NCBI GenBank assembly: GCA_036258055.1
Contig: DATAEK010000428.1
Location: forward strand, 1 to 27,340
Source of the DNA: DATAEK01 sp036258055
Lineage (GTDB): Bacteria > Acidobacteriota > Vicinamibacteria > Vicinamibacterales > 2-12-FULL-66-21
Direction of reading: 5' to 3'
Length of the DNA stretch: 27,340 bases
How positions within the stretch are numbered: position 1 is the stretch's first letter; each line of letters begins with the position of its first letter. The notes beneath the pieces are model-generated. The model saw only the letters and a program-made list of their open reading frames with translations. It was not told the DNA's origin and made no database searches. Positions 15,808-23,657 of the stretch are shown piece after piece. The position numbers and the translations under genes were made by a program.

Positions 15808-17301
15808 GTGGCACTCCGGCGCGTTCTGATTGCCAATCGCGGCGAAATCGCCGTCCGGATCGTCCGGGCATGCCGGGAAGTCGGCATCGAAAGCGTTGCG
15901 GTGTTCTCCGACGCCGACGCTGACGCCGTTCACGTCCGCGCCGCGGACCGGTCGGTCCGGATCGGGCCCGCGCCAGCCAGCGAAAGCTATCTTTCCATTC
16001 CGGCGATTCTGCACGCGGCGAAGACGTCCGCTGCCGACGCTGTCCATCCAGGGTATGGGTTTCTCTCGGAACGCGCCGCGTTTGCCCGCGCGTGCGAGGA
16101 AGCCGGTCTGGTTTTCGTCGGCCCGCCGGCAGCCGCAATCGATCGCATGGGATCGAAGGTGGGCGCCCGGGAGCTGATGCGATCGGCGGGCGTGCCGGTC
16201 GTGCCCGGTGCGACTCCGGCCGATCAGAGCGATACCGGCGTTCTCGCAGCCCTCCACGACGTCGGCTGCCCGGCGCTGGTCAAGGCCTCGGCCGGAGGCG
16301 GCGGCAAGGGAATGCGGGTGGTGCGCAGCGAGGCCGATGCGCAGCCATCGATCGCGGCGGCGCGCCGCGAGGCCATCTCGGCTTTTGGTGACGGAACGCT
16401 CTATGTCGAGCGACTGATCGAACGTCCACGACACATCGAAATCCAGATCTTCGCCGACGCTCACGGCAACGTCGTCCACCTCTTCGAGCGCGAGTGCTCG
16501 GTGCAGCGCCGGCACCAGAAGATCGTCGAGGAGAGTCCGTCGACGGCGCTCACGCCGCGTTTGCGGAACGCGATGGGTGCCGCAGCCGTGGCTGCCGCGC
16601 GCGCGGCCGGCTATCGCAACGCCGGCACTATCGAGTTCCTGCTCGAGGGCACCGGCGACCGGGCGCGCTTCTATTTCCTCGAGATGAACACCCGCCTTCA
16701 GGTCGAGCACCCTGTCACCGAGGCAATCGCCGGCGTCGATCTCGTGCATGCGCAGCTGGCGGTCGCTGATGGCGCCCCGCTGCCATGGACGCAAGAGTCC
16801 CTCACCACGCGTGGTCATGCAATCGAGTGCCGCGTCTACGCCGAAGATCCTGATGAGGGCTTCCTGCCACAAGCGGGCCGGCTGCTCCTTTATCGGGAGC
16901 CGTCTGGTCCGGGGATCCGCGTGGATTCGGGTGTGGTCGAAGGTACTGAGATATCGGTGAATTACGACCCGCTGCTGGCCAAACTGATCGTCTCGGCCGA
17001 ATCGCGCGATGCGGCCATCGCCCGGGCCGCGGCGGCGCTCCGCGCGTATCCGGTCCTCGGCATCCGTTCCAACGTGCCGTTTCTGCTCTCGCTCCTGGAT
17101 CTGCCGGCCTTCAAATCGGGGCAGCTCCACACCGGTTTCGTCGACGAGCATCTCTCTGACCTGTTGGCCGACACCCCGCCGACGGCGCCGGTGCTCGCGG
17201 CGGCTGCACTCGCGGACGGCCAACGTTCCGATCTCCGATCGCTGAACCCGCTGGACACGCGTCACGATCCGTGGTCGTCCGGAACGCGGTGGGGACGCTG
17301 A
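15808..17301 (+). CDS. mccA: Methylcrotonyl-CoA carboxylase, biotin carboxylase subunit (without carrier domain)
   Basis: This 497-residue ATP-grasp enzyme carboxylates biotin with bicarbonate and ATP. It has the biotin carboxylase N-domain (residues 2-112, RRVLIANRGEIAVRI, HPGYGFLSE), the ATP-grasp with glycine-rich loop KASAGGGGKGMRVV (about 154-167), ERLIERPRHIEIQIFAD, ECSVQRRHQKIVEE, and the catalytic FLEMNTRLQVEHPVTE (about 290-305), and a C-domain ending near YDPLLAKLI. A short tail follows, ending NPLDTRHDPWSSGTRWGR, where fused MCC-alpha proteins continue into the biotin carrier part. Here a TGA interrupts, and the carrier starts one base later in another frame. The start is GTG 15808. 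It is the biotin-charging half of the MccA/MccB enzyme. Confidence 0.93.
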   Translation: MALRRVLIANRGEIAVRIVRACREVGIESVAVFSDADADAVHVRAADRSVRIGPAPASESYLSIPAILHAAKTSAADAVHPGYGFLSERAAFARACEEAGLVFVGPPAAAIDRMGSKVGARELMRSAGVPVVPGATPADQSDTGVLAALHDVGCPALVKASAGGGGKGMRVVRSEADAQPSIAAARREAISAFGDGTLYVERLIERPRHIEIQIFADAHGNVVHLFERECSVQRRHQKIVEESPSTALTPRLRNAMGAAAVAAARAAGYRNAGTIEFLLEGTGDRARFYFLEMNTRLQVEHPVTEAIAGVDLVHAQLAVADGAPLPWTQESLTTRGHAIECRVYAEDPDEGFLPQAGRLLLYREPSGPGIRVDSGVVEGTEISVNYDPLLAKLIVSAESRDAAIARAAAALRAYPVLGIRSNVPFLLSLLDLPAFKSGQLHTGFVDEHLSDLLADTPPTAPVLAAAALADGQRSDLRSLNPLDTRHDPWSSGTRWGR

Positions 17302-17302
17302 C

Positions 17303-17776
17303 GTGCCGGAACGAATAGTCCTGCGGTACCGCGATCGCGAACATATCGCGGAGGTCATCGATCCAACGCACGTCCGCGTGGACGGCGAGACGGTCGAAGT
17401 CGCGCGTGATAGCGACGGCGTGGTTCGCTTCGTCAACGGTCCAGCGGGATCGGCGTGGACCGCGGCGTCGCGCGACACGCGATGGGTGTTCTTCGACGGC
17501 CGCGTTTATGAGATCGACGTCACGACCGGCGCGTCAGCTCGGCGCGGCGCCGGGCATCACGGCTCGCTCACGTCGCCGATGCCCGCCACCGTACGCCAGA
17601 TCCTGGTCGCACCTGGAGCGAAGGTCGCGCGGGGCGACACCGTGGTCATCCTCGAAGCGATGAAGATGGAGCTGCCGGTCCGCGCTCCCGCGAATGGGGT
17701 GGTCGCTTCGATTCACTGCCGCGAAGGCGAGCTGGTACAACCGGGCGTGGCTCTGGTCGAGATCGCGGAGGGGTGA
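17303..17776 (+). CDS. Biotin carboxyl carrier protein, separately encoded MCC-alpha C-terminus
   Basis: This 157-residue protein carries the biotinyl domain in its C-terminal ~75 residues: PMPATVRQILVAPGAKVARGDTVVILEAMKMELPV, with the biotin-accepting Lys in EAMKM at about residue 119, then REGELVQPGVALVEI. The N-terminal part (about residues 1-80) matches the stretch between the biotin carboxylase and biotinyl domains of fused MCC-alpha and ends in a basic linker. It starts at GTG 17303, one base after the biotin carboxylase stop, and its TGA overlaps a possible GTG of the HMG-CoA lyase gene. Together with the 497-residue protein it makes a complete MCC-alpha in two chains. Confidence 0.9.
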   Translation: MPERIVLRYRDREHIAEVIDPTHVRVDGETVEVARDSDGVVRFVNGPAGSAWTAASRDTRWVFFDGRVYEIDVTTGASARRGAGHHGSLTSPMPATVRQILVAPGAKVARGDTVVILEAMKMELPVRAPANGVVASIHCREGELVQPGVALVEIAEG

Positions 17777-17781
17777 ACACG

Positions 17782-18687
17782 ATGGCCAGGCCGTCATCCG
17801 TCACGATTGTCGAAGTCGGCCCGCGCGATGGCCTGCAGAACGAAGCCGCCGTCGTCTCGACGGCGGACAAGATCGAATTCGTGAATCGTCTCGGTGCGGC
17901 AGGGTTGCCCGTCATCGAGGTGTCCGCGTTCGTCAGCCCTCGCTGGGTACCCCAGATGGCCGACGCCGGCGATGTCTTCGCCGGAATCGACCGCCGCCCT
18001 GGCGTCAGGTACACCGCACTCGTTCCCAACCTCGCGGGCCTCGATCGGGCTCGCGCTGCCGGCGTCGGCGAAGTCGCGATCTTCGCCGCGTCGTCCGAGA
18101 CGTTCAGCCTCAAGAACATCAACCAGACGATTGACGCGTCGCTCGAGACGTATCGTGACGTCGCTGCGCGCTGCGCCGAGCTCGACATTCGCCTGCGCGC
18201 GTATCTGTCAACCGCCTTCGGCTGCCCCTTCGAAGGAGCAGTGGATCCGGTGCGCGTGTCTGAAATCGCGGCGGCCCTGATCGACATGGGCGCGTTCGAA
18301 GTGTCGGTCAGCGACACGATCGGCATTGCGCATCCAGGCCAGGTCCCGGTTGTCGTGGACGCCGTCGCCCAACGCATTCCGTTGCAGCAGATCGCGCTCC
18401 ACTTTCACGACACCCGAGGTACCGCACTCGCAAACGTGCTCACCGCGCTCGATCTCGGCATCCAAACGTTCGACGCGTCTGCTGGTGGGCTCGGAGGCTG
18501 TCCGTATGCCCCGGGCGCCACCGGCAATCTGGCCACCGAGGATCTCGTGTACATGCTCGATGGCCTTGGGATTCGAACAGGCGTCAACCTCGATGCGCTC
18601 GTGGAAGCCGCACGATTCATCGAAGCGGGCGTCGGACACCCGCTGCCCTCCCGCTACAACAGAGCTGTGCGTGCTGCGAAGCGCTGA
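17782..18687 (+). CDS. mvaB: Hydroxymethylglutaryl-CoA lyase
   Basis: This 301-residue TIM-barrel enzyme cleaves HMG-CoA to acetyl-CoA and acetoacetate, the last step of leucine breakdown. It shows EVGPRDGLQNE at about residues 11-21 (metal-binding Asp), VSAFVSPRWVPQMADA, SDTIGIAHPGQ, the metal-ligand HFHDTRGTALANV, and GLGGCPYAPGATGNLATED with the active-site Cys of the HMGCL signature. An in-frame GTG at 17773 overlaps the previous stop, but ATG 17782 has a strong GGAGGGG about eight bases upstream and is preferred. It closes the operon; a small inverted repeat follows at 18713. Confidence 0.95.
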   Translation: MARPSSVTIVEVGPRDGLQNEAAVVSTADKIEFVNRLGAAGLPVIEVSAFVSPRWVPQMADAGDVFAGIDRRPGVRYTALVPNLAGLDRARAAGVGEVAIFAASSETFSLKNINQTIDASLETYRDVAARCAELDIRLRAYLSTAFGCPFEGAVDPVRVSEIAAALIDMGAFEVSVSDTIGIAHPGQVPVVVDAVAQRIPLQQIALHFHDTRGTALANVLTALDLGIQTFDASAGGLGGCPYAPGATGNLATEDLVYMLDGLGIRTGVNLDALVEAARFIEAGVGHPLPSRYNRAVRAAKR

Positions 18688-18712
18688 GTCGGTGCCCCGG
18701 CGCGAAACGGTA

Positions 18713-18727
18713 TTACGCACGGCGTAA
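18713..18727 (+). terminator. Small inverted repeat after the leucine operon
   Basis: TTACGC-ACG-GCGTAA forms a 6-bp stem with a three-base loop, 25 bases after the HMG-CoA lyase stop. No T-run follows. It may be a weak terminator or an operator for the lipoprotein gene at 18797. Confidence 0.3.
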
Positions 18728-18796
18728 CCCGGCCGTCGGCGGGATGGCGGACTCTCATCAGCCTCCCACGGCACATGACTTGCGCTCGACAAGGCC

Positions 18797-19816
18797 ATGG
18801 CCGCTCGAGGCATGTTCATGTGGCTTCTCCTTGCCGCGCTCAGCAGTGGCTGCGCGCGTCACGATGGCGTCGCCGCAGCAAGTCCTCCGGCTCAACCGCC
18901 GAGAGAGGCGCCCCCAGCGGCATCGAAAGCAACCCCCGTTCAAGTCGCCATGCAGCACGTCCACTTGCACGTCGCGGACGGCATCGTCCTCGATGTCGCC
19001 TCGTTGCGCGGCGAGATGATCAGCCGTACCAATGGCCCTCCGGTCTTCGACGACGGCCGTTCGTACGTGATGCAGATCTCGAGCGCCGTGGTTTCCATGG
19101 ACATGTCGAGCCTGCAGACGCTGCTGAACCGATTCGCGTTCGGCTACGAGGGGGCGCCGCTCAAGAACGTTCGCGTCAGGAACGACGGCGGTCGTCTCGA
19201 GATGAAAGGCACACTTCACAAGGGAATCGACGTGCCCTTCTCCACCAAAGCGTCGCTCAGCGCCACGCCGGACGGACGCATGCGGCTCCACGTGGACTCG
19301 ATGAAGGCCGTCGGAATCCCGGCGAAAGGCCTGCTCGGGCTCTTCGGCCTCGAGCTCGACGACGTCGTGAAGTTGAGGCAGAGCCGCGGAATCGAGGTGC
19401 AGGAGAACGACATCGTGATCGATCCCGGCGAGATCCTGCCACCGCCGGAGATGCGCGGGAAGCTCACGAGAATCGAGTTGCAGGGGGATCGTCTGTCGCA
19501 GATCTTCGGCGACGCGAGCGGCAAGCATCTTCCCCGTCTTTCACCACCCGATCCGTCCGCCCGCAACTACATCTACTTCGGCGGCGGCGACATCAGGTTC
19601 GGCAAATTGACGATGCACGGTGCGGATCTGCAGTTGATCGACAGCGATCCACGCGATCCGTTCGAGTTCTCGCCCCCCGAGTACAACAAACAGCTCGTGG
19701 CGGGATACTCGAAGAACACACCGTCGCACGGACTGAAGACGTACATGCCCGATATCGACGATGTAGGCCGCAAGCCGTCAGCGCGAACAACGCCGGCGGG
19801 CAGGCCGTCACGGTAG
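18797..19816 (+). CDS. Probable lipoprotein of unknown function
   Basis: This 339-residue protein begins with a short hydrophobic signal (MFMWLLLAALSSGC); the Cys after LSSG could be a lipidation site, though the lipobox is imperfect. A Pro/Ala-rich linker follows (about residues 25-48). The mature part is rich in beta-like alternation with two 'LRG'/'GTL' motifs, blocks such as RSYVMQISSAVVSMDMSSLQTLLNRFAF and GIPAKGLLGLFGLELDDVVKL, and a central IDPGEILPPPEMRGKL. I do not recognise the family; the pattern faintly recalls lipid-binding periplasmic domains of the DUF2993/LmeA type, which I cannot confirm. ATG 18797 is used; ATG 18812 would shorten the signal. It ends in a Thr/Arg/Pro-rich tail next to convergent hairpins. 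Confidence 0.7.
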   Translation: MAARGMFMWLLLAALSSGCARHDGVAAASPPAQPPREAPPAASKATPVQVAMQHVHLHVADGIVLDVASLRGEMISRTNGPPVFDDGRSYVMQISSAVVSMDMSSLQTLLNRFAFGYEGAPLKNVRVRNDGGRLEMKGTLHKGIDVPFSTKASLSATPDGRMRLHVDSMKAVGIPAKGLLGLFGLELDDVVKLRQSRGIEVQENDIVIDPGEILPPPEMRGKLTRIELQGDRLSQIFGDASGKHLPRLSPPDPSARNYIYFGGGDIRFGKLTMHGADLQLIDSDPRDPFEFSPPEYNKQLVAGYSKNTPSHGLKTYMPDIDDVGRKPSARTTPAGRPSR

Positions 19817-19817
19817 G

Positions 19818-19868
19818 ACCGGCTGGAGCCGGCCGCCACGTTCTGAAGTGTCCGCCTTCCAGGCGGAC
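19818..19868. repeat. Two consecutive hairpins between convergent genes
   Basis: Directly after the lipoprotein stop lie CCGGCT-GG-AGCCGG (19819-19832) and, 17 bases further, GTCCGCCT-TCC-AGGCGGAC (19850-19868, perfect 8-bp arms). They sit between convergent genes and could end both transcripts, although no T-run is visible. Two palindromes joined by a short spacer are also typical of dispersed REP/BIME-like elements. Confidence 0.5.
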
Positions 19869-19894
19869 TGCCTCCCCAGGCCAACTGCCCGCAC

Positions 19895-21037
19895 TCAGGC
19901 GCGCCGCCGCTCCGCCATCCACGCCTCGAGCCGCTCGTCGTCCCAGCAGTTGATGATGCGATCGCCGGGGATTCCCGCGATCCGGGCGTGCGCCAGCGCG
20001 TAGTCCGCGAAGCGGAGCTCGCCGGGCGCGTGACCATCGCTGTCCACCGCGAAGATGCAGCCCGCGTCGAAGGCCCGCGATGCCAGCGCGTAGTCGAGAT
20101 CCTGTCGATGCCAGTTGCCATCGAGCTCGATTGCAACCTCGAGCTCCGCGGCCGTCTCGAATACGCGGTCCCAGTCCGCGACGACACCAAGACGCTTGCC
20201 GAACATGCGCCCCCGAGGATGTCCAAGGATCGCGACGCCTGACGCGCGCACGGCGGCGAGCATTCGCGCGCTCTGGTCGTCGCTGCCGCGAAGTTGCGAG
20301 TGCGCTGCGGCGACGACGTACTCGAACTCACCGCGTTCCGGCGGCGTCAGGTCCAGTGCGCCATCGCTGAGGATGTTGGCCTCAACGCCTTTGTAGATGC
20401 GGAACCGACCCGCAAGCTGCGAGTTCAGGCGATCGATTTCCAACCGCTGCCGTGTGGCTGCGGTCATGCTCATGCCGCGGGCAACGGGCAACCCGTAGGA
20501 GTGATCGGTCACTCCCATCCGCGTGTATCCGAGATCCTCACAGGCTGCTGCCATCTCCGCGACCGAGGCCGCGCCGTCGCTCCACGTCGAGTGCATCTGC
20601 AGATCGCCCCGGTAGTCGTCGCGGCTGACGATCTCGCCTCCGAGCTCGACATCGAGCGCCTGCTGCAGGATGTGATGGCTCAGAAAGCCTTCGCGCAGTT
20701 TTCGCAGGTTCCGGATCTGCGAGGTCTTTCCCGAGCGGGCGACGGCGGCGTCGACGGTCGGCGAGTGCCCGTGCTCGACGAATTCGGTGACGATGCCCGC
20801 ACTCGAAGGTCCGACGTACGGTACCTCCCGCAACGTATTCGATCGCACCCGATCGGCGACAGCGTCGGACAGACCCGCTACCGCTCTCGCTGCGCGCTTG
20901 TAGCCGAGGCCACTTCGTTCCGATTCCTGAAGAGCGGCCATGTCGTAGAGGAGTGACGCCGCCTCGAGATTGGGGTCCGCGATCGCCGGCAGCGACCGAC
21001 GATCAGGGTTTCCGCCGGGTCTCCGATGTGTAGCCAA
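19895..21037 (-). CDS. Helix-hairpin-helix plus PHP-domain protein, PolX-like without the polymerase core
   Basis: This ~380-residue protein has a helical N-terminal part with a helix-hairpin-helix motif (LREVPYVGPSSAGIV, about residues 68-82) and a PHP metal-dependent hydrolase domain (about 135-375) with STWSDGAASVAEMA, MGVTDHSYG, KGVEANIL, VVAAAHS, ILGHPRGR and AVDSDGHAPGE. The same parts stand at the two ends of bacterial PolX (about 570 residues), but the nucleotidyltransferase core between them is missing. In PHP motif I the usual HxH is QMH, so the first metal ligand is Gln. The frame is open upstream to 21328; TTG 21037 is chosen because AGGAG lies seven bases before it (GTG 21043 is too close to that site). 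A phosphatase or nuclease role is inferred. Confidence 0.82.
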   Translation of the reverse strand: MATHRRPGGNPDRRSLPAIADPNLEAASLLYDMAALQESERSGLGYKRAARAVAGLSDAVADRVRSNTLREVPYVGPSSAGIVTEFVEHGHSPTVDAAVARSGKTSQIRNLRKLREGFLSHHILQQALDVELGGEIVSRDDYRGDLQMHSTWSDGAASVAEMAAACEDLGYTRMGVTDHSYGLPVARGMSMTAATRQRLEIDRLNSQLAGRFRIYKGVEANILSDGALDLTPPERGEFEYVVAAAHSQLRGSDDQSARMLAAVRASGVAILGHPRGRMFGKRLGVVADWDRVFETAAELEVAIELDGNWHRQDLDYALASRAFDAGCIFAVDSDGHAPGELRFADYALAHARIAGIPGDRIINCWDDERLEAWMAERRRA

Positions 21038-21146
21038 CGTCACACTCCTGGCAGTGATGAGCTTCGATCGTGCCAATGTGTCCCGGTTTTCGGGCCTTCC
21101 GGCCGGGCATCCCCTTTGCCAATGAAGGGTTGGCAAGGAGGAGGGC

Positions 21147-22871
21147 ATGCGGCTGACTGCCGCCCTAATCGTAGCGGCCACGCTCGCATCCGGCTGCGGG
21201 CATCTGTACCTCGAAAGGACCGACGAGCGTGCAGAAGCCTTGCAGAAAGCGCTCGGCGGCCAGCTGGCCCTGGTGCGCCCACCGTTCGTGACGCCTGATG
21301 CCGAGGGCACCCGCCTCTGGAAACGCACGCGCGAGTTCTACGCGCGACGGCAGTTTGCACCAGCCTGGGTCGAACGCCTCGCACCGAGCCCGCAAATGAA
21401 TGCGCTCCTCGCCGCCGTCGGCAACGCAGATCGCGAGGGCCTCGATCCCGCGACTTACAACATCGGCGCCGTGATCGTGAAACGCGATCTCGCGGCGACA
21501 GGCTTCCTGACCGCAAAAGGATTCGAACCGCGCGAAGCCGGCTCGCTCGACGTATGGCTCACGTATCTCTATCTCAAATTCTCGTCGGATCTCGCCGATG
21601 GAATCTCGGACCTCGCCCACGCGGACACCACGTGGAAGATCGAGTCCGAACGGTTCGATCCGCTCGCGCACCTCGAACGCGCGCTGGCGGAGAACCGCGT
21701 GGCCGAGTCGCTCGTGGCGCTGACGCCGGACCATCCACACTATCGCGCGTTGCGTGACGCGCTCGCGAGGTATCGAGAAGAAGCCGCGCAGGGGGGCTGG
21801 CCGCTGGTGCCGGTCGCGGCCAGGGTCAAGCCCGGTGAGCGCAGCGCCTTCGTGTCCGCCGTCGCCGCGCGGCTTGCCGCGTCCGCCGACTACACGGGTC
21901 CGGTACCGGACGCGCACGCTCCGGCGATCTACGGTGCGGAGCTCCAGGACGCGGTCAAGCGGTTTCAGCGGCGGCACGGGCTGGACGATGACGGCGTGAT
22001 TGCCCGTCGAGTCGTGGCCGAGATGAATGTCCCGATCGATGCGCGGATCCGGCAGATTGCGCTGAACCTGGAGCGATGGCGCTGGCTTCCCCGCAAGCTG
22101 GGCGACCGTTACATCCTCGTCAACATTCCGGCATACCAGCTCGACGTCTGGGATCACAGTCAAGTCCCGCTCTCCATGCGCGTCGTCGTCGGCAAGAAGG
22201 ACTCGCCGACACCGGTTTTCGAAGGGCGCATGACCTATGTGGTGTTCAGCCCGTACTGGAACGTGCCGCCCGACATTGCCCGCGATGAGACGCTGCCCGC
22301 CCTCATGATGGACGCACGGTTTCTCGAACGCACGAACATGGAAGTCGTCGACGAGAAGGGCACCGCCGTCGATCCGAGCTCGATCGACTTGAACGATCCG
22401 TCGCGCTACCGGTTCCGCCAACGGCCCGGCGGCGCCAACTCGCTCGGCCTCGTGAAGTTCATGTTCCCGAATGAACACAACGTCTACCTCCACGACACGC
22501 CGGCGGACTCGCTCTTCGCACGGGCGAGCCGATCGTTCAGTCACGGCTGCGTCCGGGTCGAACAACCGGTAGCACTGGCGGAATATCTACTGCGGGACCA
22601 GCCTGAGTGGTCGCCCGAGCGGATTCAGGAAGCGATGCACGCGGACGAGGAGCGGACGGTCAAGCTGCGTGAAGCGATTCCGGTGTATCTCGGTTACTGG
22701 AGCGCGAGCGTCACGAAGGACGGTCAAGTGCAGTTCGCAGCAGACGTGTACGGCATCGACGCGCGCCAGGAAGCTCTGGTCGCCGACCGCGTGGGACGGC
22801 TGCGAAAAGCCGCTCTCGCGGCGGAAAAAGCGATGCGGCAACAGCCGGGATCCAGAGCGGCTGGACTCTGA
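21147..22871 (+). CDS. Murein L,D-transpeptidase (YcbB/LdtD-like) with peptidoglycan-binding domain
   Basis: This 574-residue envelope enzyme makes 3-3 cross-links in peptidoglycan or attaches protein to it. It has a signal/lipobox-like start (LIVAATLASGC), a ~220-residue N-terminal domain of the YcbB scaffold kind (WVERLAPSPQMNALLAAV, DREGLDPATYNI), a putative peptidoglycan-binding module with LQDAVKRFQRRHGLDDDGVI (about residues 267-286), and the YkuD catalytic domain (about 320-490), with ILVNIPAYQLDVW, FSPYWNVPPDIARDE and the active-site SHGCVRVEQP, in which Cys468 is the nucleophile. AGGAGGAGG precedes ATG 21147. Orientation is convergent to the receiver triplet, four bases away. The domain order matches the YcbB family and the length is close to E. 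coli LdtD (615 residues). Confidence 0.92.
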   Translation: MRLTAALIVAATLASGCGHLYLERTDERAEALQKALGGQLALVRPPFVTPDAEGTRLWKRTREFYARRQFAPAWVERLAPSPQMNALLAAVGNADREGLDPATYNIGAVIVKRDLAATGFLTAKGFEPREAGSLDVWLTYLYLKFSSDLADGISDLAHADTTWKIESERFDPLAHLERALAENRVAESLVALTPDHPHYRALRDALARYREEAAQGGWPLVPVAARVKPGERSAFVSAVAARLAASADYTGPVPDAHAPAIYGAELQDAVKRFQRRHGLDDDGVIARRVVAEMNVPIDARIRQIALNLERWRWLPRKLGDRYILVNIPAYQLDVWDHSQVPLSMRVVVGKKDSPTPVFEGRMTYVVFSPYWNVPPDIARDETLPALMMDARFLERTNMEVVDEKGTAVDPSSIDLNDPSRYRFRQRPGGANSLGLVKFMFPNEHNVYLHDTPADSLFARASRSFSHGCVRVEQPVALAEYLLRDQPEWSPERIQEAMHADEERTVKLREAIPVYLGYWSASVTKDGQVQFAADVYGIDARQEALVADRVGRLRKAALAAEKAMRQQPGSRAAGL

Positions 22872-22875
22872 CGAT

Positions 22876-23241
22876 TCAGGCGGGCTTGCAGAAGCGCGTG
22901 ACGCGCAGGAGCAGCTCGTCGAGATCCACAGGTTTCGAGAGATAGTCGTCCGCATGGATCTGCTCGATCCGATCCCGTCCTGCGGCCGACACCACGATCA
23001 CGGGAATTCGCGACAGCGCGACTTCGCGAATCTGGCGGCGGCGGAACTCCCAGCCGTCCATCACCGGCATCATCAGATCGAGCAGGATCACGCAAGCGGT
23101 GGGCTCCGTTCCGAGGCACTCCAGCGCCTGCCGTCCGTTCGACGCGAACTGCACGGTGAAGCCCTCGTATTCGAGGAAGCGGCCGATCATCTCCCGCGTG
23201 TCGGGATCGTCTTCGACAACGAGGACGGTGGAGTGACTCAC
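22876..23241 (-). CDS. Single-domain response regulator (third of three)
   Basis: This 121-residue protein is a receiver domain and nothing more: acidic pocket in VEDDPDT, phosphoacceptor Asp55 in ILLDLMMPVMDG, Ser in VVSAAG and Lys in YLSKPVDL. No output domain follows. GTG 23241 overlaps the TGA of the preceding receiver gene (GTGA), so the two are translationally coupled; the frame is open further upstream but the homology starts here. It ends four bases from the convergent transpeptidase gene. Partners (kinase or phosphotransfer protein) must be encoded elsewhere. Confidence 0.88.
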   Translation of the reverse strand: MSHSTVLVVEDDPDTREMIGRFLEYEGFTVQFASNGRQALECLGTEPTACVILLDLMMPVMDGWEFRRRQIREVALSRIPVIVVSAAGRDRIEQIHADDYLSKPVDLDELLLRVTRFCKPA

Positions 23242-23651
23242 GCGCGCCCCCGTCGCGTGCCCACGACTTCCGCGGCGGCGCGCGCCAGCTCGTCGGGGAG
23301 ACACGGCTTGCTCAGCACGCGATCGATGCCGGCTTCTCGCGCCCGTTCTTCGTGCGCTTTGCCATCGAATCCGCTGAGGCAGATGACCGGAACATCGCTC
23401 GATTGTGGAAGCGCGCGGATGCGCGCGACCAGCTCGAAGCCATCCATTCCCGGCAGCGACAAATCGGTGATGACGAGCGCCGGCACGCGCTCACGAATGA
23501 TGTCGAGGGCACGGGCGCCGTTTTGCGCTTCGAGGACGTCGTAGAGGGGACTTAGAAACGTGGCGTACATCGCGCGTGTATCGTCATGATCTTCGACGAT
23601 GAGCACGGCGAGGCGATCCGATTGGTTCGGTGAGACTGCCAGGGCGAGCAC
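23238..23651 (-). CDS. Single-domain response regulator (second of three)
   Basis: This 137-residue receiver-only protein has an acidic pocket EDHDDT, phosphoacceptor Asp63 in VITDLSLPGMDG, the Ser-Gly in CLSGFDGKA and Lys in LSKPCLPDEL. The start is GTG 23651, six bases from the stop of the first receiver gene. Its C-terminus is basic (VVGTRRGRA). The KPCLPDEL segment is close to KPCLPADL in the first receiver, suggesting these two arose by duplication, while the third (KPVDLDEL) is more distant. Confidence 0.88.
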   Translation of the reverse strand: MLALAVSPNQSDRLAVLIVEDHDDTRAMYATFLSPLYDVLEAQNGARALDIIRERVPALVITDLSLPGMDGFELVARIRALPQSSDVPVICLSGFDGKAHEERAREAGIDRVLSKPCLPDELARAAAEVVGTRRGRA

Positions 23652-23657
23652 GCGTGA

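Noticed and set aside
15670..17478. A 602-residue minus-strand open frame opposite the biotin carboxylase
   Set aside because: It is an antisense shadow of high-GC coding sequence; the plus-strand frame has full biotin carboxylase and carrier homology, and this one shows no domain.
18775..19953. A 392-residue plus-strand frame overlapping the lipoprotein gene
   Set aside because: Almost entirely Arg-rich shadow sequence; the overlapping frame from 18797 has a signal peptide and a balanced composition.
21165..22565. A 466-residue minus-strand open frame opposite the transpeptidase
   Set aside because: Low-complexity, Arg-rich composition and no motifs; the plus strand has complete YkuD homology with the active-site Cys.
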